Assembly: GCA_027457185.1 (NCBI GenBank)
Contig: DAIDTN010000136.1
Location: forward strand, 1 to 35,188
Length of the DNA: 35,188 nucleotides
Reading direction: 5' to 3'
Source of the DNA: Burkholderiales bacterium
GTDB taxonomy: Bacteria; Pseudomonadota; Gammaproteobacteria; Burkholderiales; SG8-39
The notes under the pieces were generated by a model. That model saw only the letters and a program-made list of their open reading frames with translations. It searched no databases and was not told where the DNA came from. A program made the position numbers and the translations under genes. Shown here one piece after another: positions 33,266 through 35,188 of this stretch (the stretch's first letter is position 1; the number at the start of each line of letters is the position of its first letter).

Positions 33266-35002
33266 ATGAATCCCTCCCGTACCCTGGATCTGGTACTGGT
33301 GTGGCATCTGCATCAGCCTGATTACCGCGACCATGCAAGCGGCGAGTTTGTGCTGCCCTGGGTCTATCTGCACGCGATCAAGGATTACACCGACATGGCC
33401 TGGCATCTTGAGCGCCACCCGGGCATGCGTGCGGTGGTCAACTGGGTGCCGGTGCTGCTGGATCAGATCGAGGATTACGCCGACCAGTTCGAAAGCGGAA
33501 GGCTGCGCGACCCACTGCTGCGGATGCTTGCGCGCGACGCGGCGCAACCCCTGGCCCAGCACGAGCGCAGCTTGCTCGCGGAGCGCTGTCTGAGCGTGGA
33601 AAATTTGGGGATGATCCAGCATTATCCGTATTTCAAGCACCTGTTCGATCTGTTCTGGTCGTTCGAGGCGCGGGGCCAGGCGGCGCTGGCCTATCTGTCG
33701 GATCAGTTTTTCTACGATGTGCTGACTTGGTATCACCTTGCCTGGACCGGCGAGACAGTTCGGCGCGAGTCCGAACTGGTGACGCAGCTGATGGCGGTCG
33801 GCGAGCATTTCACGAAACAGCAGCGCGGCGAACTGTTTGCACTGATCGGCAAACTGGTGCGCGGCGTGGTCGACCGCTATGCGCGTTTGGCCGGCACCGG
33901 ACAGATTGAGCTCTCGACCACGCCGCACTATCATCCGCTGGCGCCGCTGATGCTCGATTTCGGTTCGGCGCACGAGGCCGAGCCGAACGCGCAACTGCCC
34001 GAGGCATCGGACTATCCTGGTGGCCGCGCGCGGGTGACGGCGCAATTGCGCTCGGCGCTCGAAAGCCATGCGCGCCGTTTCGGCGCGGTCCCGCGCGGCC
34101 TGTGGCCGGCCGAAGGTTCGATCTCCGAGGGCTTGCTGCGCGTGCTCGCCGGCAATGCCTTGGGCTGGGTGGCAAGTGGCGAGCAGGTGCTCGCCAACAG
34201 TCTGCGCGCGGCGGGGCGCGGCGCCGAATCCCGGTCGCGCTATCTGTACCGGCCATACCGGCCGGGCGCCGCGCCCGACCTGCTCCTGTTTTTCCGCGAC
34301 GACAAGCTATCGGATCGGATCGGCTTCGAATACCAGAAATGGTACGGCAGCGATGCTGCCGCCAATTTCGTCGGTGAGCTGGAACACATCGCGGCGGAAG
34401 CGCCGCAGGACGAGCGGCCTCTGGTGAGCGTGATCCTCGACGGCGAAAATGCCTGGGAGCATTACCCGTACAACGCCTATTATTTTTTAACCGCGCTGTA
34501 CAAGGCACTGGAATCGCACTCGTTCATCCATCCGACCACTTACGCCGCATTATTGCAGGCGGGTTCGAATGACGCCGTCACATCTGCCGACATACCGCCC
34601 GCCGCGACGCATCAGCTCGAGCGGCTGGTTGCCGGAAGCTGGGTGTATGGCAACTTCGCCACGTGGATAGGGTCGGTTGACAAGAACCGCGCGTGGGATC
34701 TGCTGTGCGGCGCCAAACAGAGCTTCGATCTGGTTAGCGCGAGCGGACGCCTGGATGCCGGGCGCAGGGCGGCAGCGGAGCGTCAGCTGGCCGACTGCGA
34801 AGGCTCGGACTGGTTCTGGTGGTTCGGCGACTACAACCCCGGCGCGGCGGTGGCGAGTTTCGACCGGCTGTACCGGGCGAAGCTCGCCAATTTGTATCGC
34901 TTGATCGATTTGCCGGCGCCGGCAGCGCTGGCCGAACCCATATCCCACGGCCATGGCGATCCCGAAGGCGGAGGCAGCATGCGCCGCGGGAGTGCGCCAT
35001 GA
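33266..35002 (+). CDS. GH57-family glycoside hydrolase (alpha-amylase/glucanotransferase type)
   Basis: A 578-residue GH57 enzyme: region 1 WHLHQPDYRD near the N-terminus, the nucleophile motif GLWPAEGSISE with Glu283, the acid motif VILDGENAWEHY with Asp392, and a C-terminal region with WFGDYNPG. GH57 members include alpha-amylases, 4-alpha-glucanotransferases and branching enzymes; the sequence alone does not choose between them. Its place beside glgC and glgP indicates a role in glycogen or maltodextrin remodelling. The 158 nt before it hold no recognised signal, and the ribosome binding site at ATG 33266 is weak. Confidence 0.88.
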   Translation: MNPSRTLDLVLVWHLHQPDYRDHASGEFVLPWVYLHAIKDYTDMAWHLERHPGMRAVVNWVPVLLDQIEDYADQFESGRLRDPLLRMLARDAAQPLAQHERSLLAERCLSVENLGMIQHYPYFKHLFDLFWSFEARGQAALAYLSDQFFYDVLTWYHLAWTGETVRRESELVTQLMAVGEHFTKQQRGELFALIGKLVRGVVDRYARLAGTGQIELSTTPHYHPLAPLMLDFGSAHEAEPNAQLPEASDYPGGRARVTAQLRSALESHARRFGAVPRGLWPAEGSISEGLLRVLAGNALGWVASGEQVLANSLRAAGRGAESRSRYLYRPYRPGAAPDLLLFFRDDKLSDRIGFEYQKWYGSDAAANFVGELEHIAAEAPQDERPLVSVILDGENAWEHYPYNAYYFLTALYKALESHSFIHPTTYAALLQAGSNDAVTSADIPPAATHQLERLVAGSWVYGNFATWIGSVDKNRAWDLLCGAKQSFDLVSASGRLDAGRRAAAERQLADCEGSDWFWWFGDYNPGAAVASFDRLYRAKLANLYRLIDLPAPAALAEPISHGHGDPEGGGSMRRGSAP

Positions 35003-35125
35003 GCAGGGAGCAGGGGACCCATCGGGAGATGGGGATACGACCGGCCGCGATTGCCGCCGGACGCCGAAAGTGCATACGCGGGAATCGCGATGACGGAATG
35101 GAGGCGGCGCGCCGGGCGATGCGGC

Positions 35126-35188
35126 CTAAGAGGCCATTTCGGCATTGCCGAAATATCCCTTGAACCAGCGCGCGTCCCGCCGCGCGAC
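35126..35188 (-). CDS. C-terminal end of an unidentified gene, cut by the right edge
   Basis: Read on the minus strand from the edge, the last codons give VARRDARWFKGYFGNAEMAS and stop at TAG (35128-35126). The sequence looks protein-like and would place a convergent gene against the GH57 gene, but only about 20 residues are visible and no family can be named. A perfect 19-nt palindrome (35136-35154) lies inside it. Confidence 0.3.
   Translation of the reverse strand, partial: VARRDARWFKGYFGNAEMAS

Noticed and set aside
35136..35154. Perfect 19-nt palindrome ATTTCGGCATTGCCGAAAT
   Set aside because: It lies within the probable coding end of the edge gene, is single-copy, and has no T-run. 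Probably chance, though it could be checked once the full gene is known.
1..35188. General reassignment of TAG to an amino acid
   Set aside because: TAG ends at least eight intact genes at the expected family length, so TAG clearly works as a stop here. Only partial suppression remains possible.
1..35188. CRISPR arrays, tRNA genes, rRNA genes, insertion sequences
   Set aside because: No regularly spaced repeats, cloverleaf-like segments, rRNA sequence or transposase-like proteins were seen. The eight palindromes are unevenly spaced promoter elements, not an array.

Overview
The window is GC-rich chromosomal DNA from a Gram-negative bacterium, most likely a betaproteobacterium. That placement is inferred from the gene families (STAS-fused Mla permease, ElaB/YqjD-type and DUF3096 small membrane proteins, kaiCB without kaiA, GT35-type glycogen phosphorylase) and from gene style (ATGA overlaps, purine-rich ribosome binding sites). 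No rRNA, tRNA, CRISPR array or insertion sequence was seen.

Layout. 1-3473 (minus): ElaB/YqjD-like protein, then the N-terminal third of a cyclic beta-1,2-glucan synthase that runs off the left edge. 3704-5677 (plus): AsmA-family protein. 5947-9590 (minus): Mla-type lipid transport operon (permease, ATPase, MCE protein, auxiliary lipoprotein). 9828-10382 (plus): DUF3096 and DUF1840 proteins. 10421-16397 (minus): kaiC, kaiB and a PAS/GAF/GGDEF/EAL protein, joined by 4-nt ATGA overlaps. 16823-18426 (plus): envelope protein and AI-2E-family permease. 18561-19658 (plus): glycine-zipper lipoprotein and MlaC-like protein. 19812-20513 (minus): Crp/Fnr regulator. 20902-21695 (plus): lmo0937-like peptide and a secreted unknown. 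21940-25971 (plus): Atm1-type ABC exporter, PBP7-type endopeptidase, EgtD. 26063-35002: glycogen cluster (glgP, glgA on minus, glk, DUF2934 protein, glgC, GH57). The two longest gene-free stretches are 16398-16822 and 20514-20901; both hold copies of the operator described next and nothing else I can support.

The main discovery is a 16-bp palindrome, consensus TGTRCGCNNGCGCACR, present eight times, always between genes. It has Crp-like geometry (TGTG...CACA, 16 bp). In nine promoter orientations a -10-like hexamer with A at its second and T at its sixth position lies exactly 21 nt past the palindrome, which puts the palindrome centre at -41.5, the class II activator position. The orientations match the flanking genes, including two divergent pairs, one of which contains the Crp/Fnr gene itself. 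The inferred regulon joins envelope and lipid-transport genes (YqjD-like, AsmA, Mla, glycine zipper, lmo0937, DUF3096), possibly the kai operon, and a candidate small RNA of about 89 nt (5654-5742, minus) that has this promoter, an anti-Shine-Dalgarno CU-rich stretch and a strong intrinsic terminator.

A second oddity: kaiC, the Atm1-type exporter and glgA are intact in frame except for internal TAG codons (four in all). Three of these replace a conserved Glu in the identical context CTAGCGC. TAG also ends at least eight intact genes here, so general recoding is unlikely. Suppression, recent decay and base-call error remain open.
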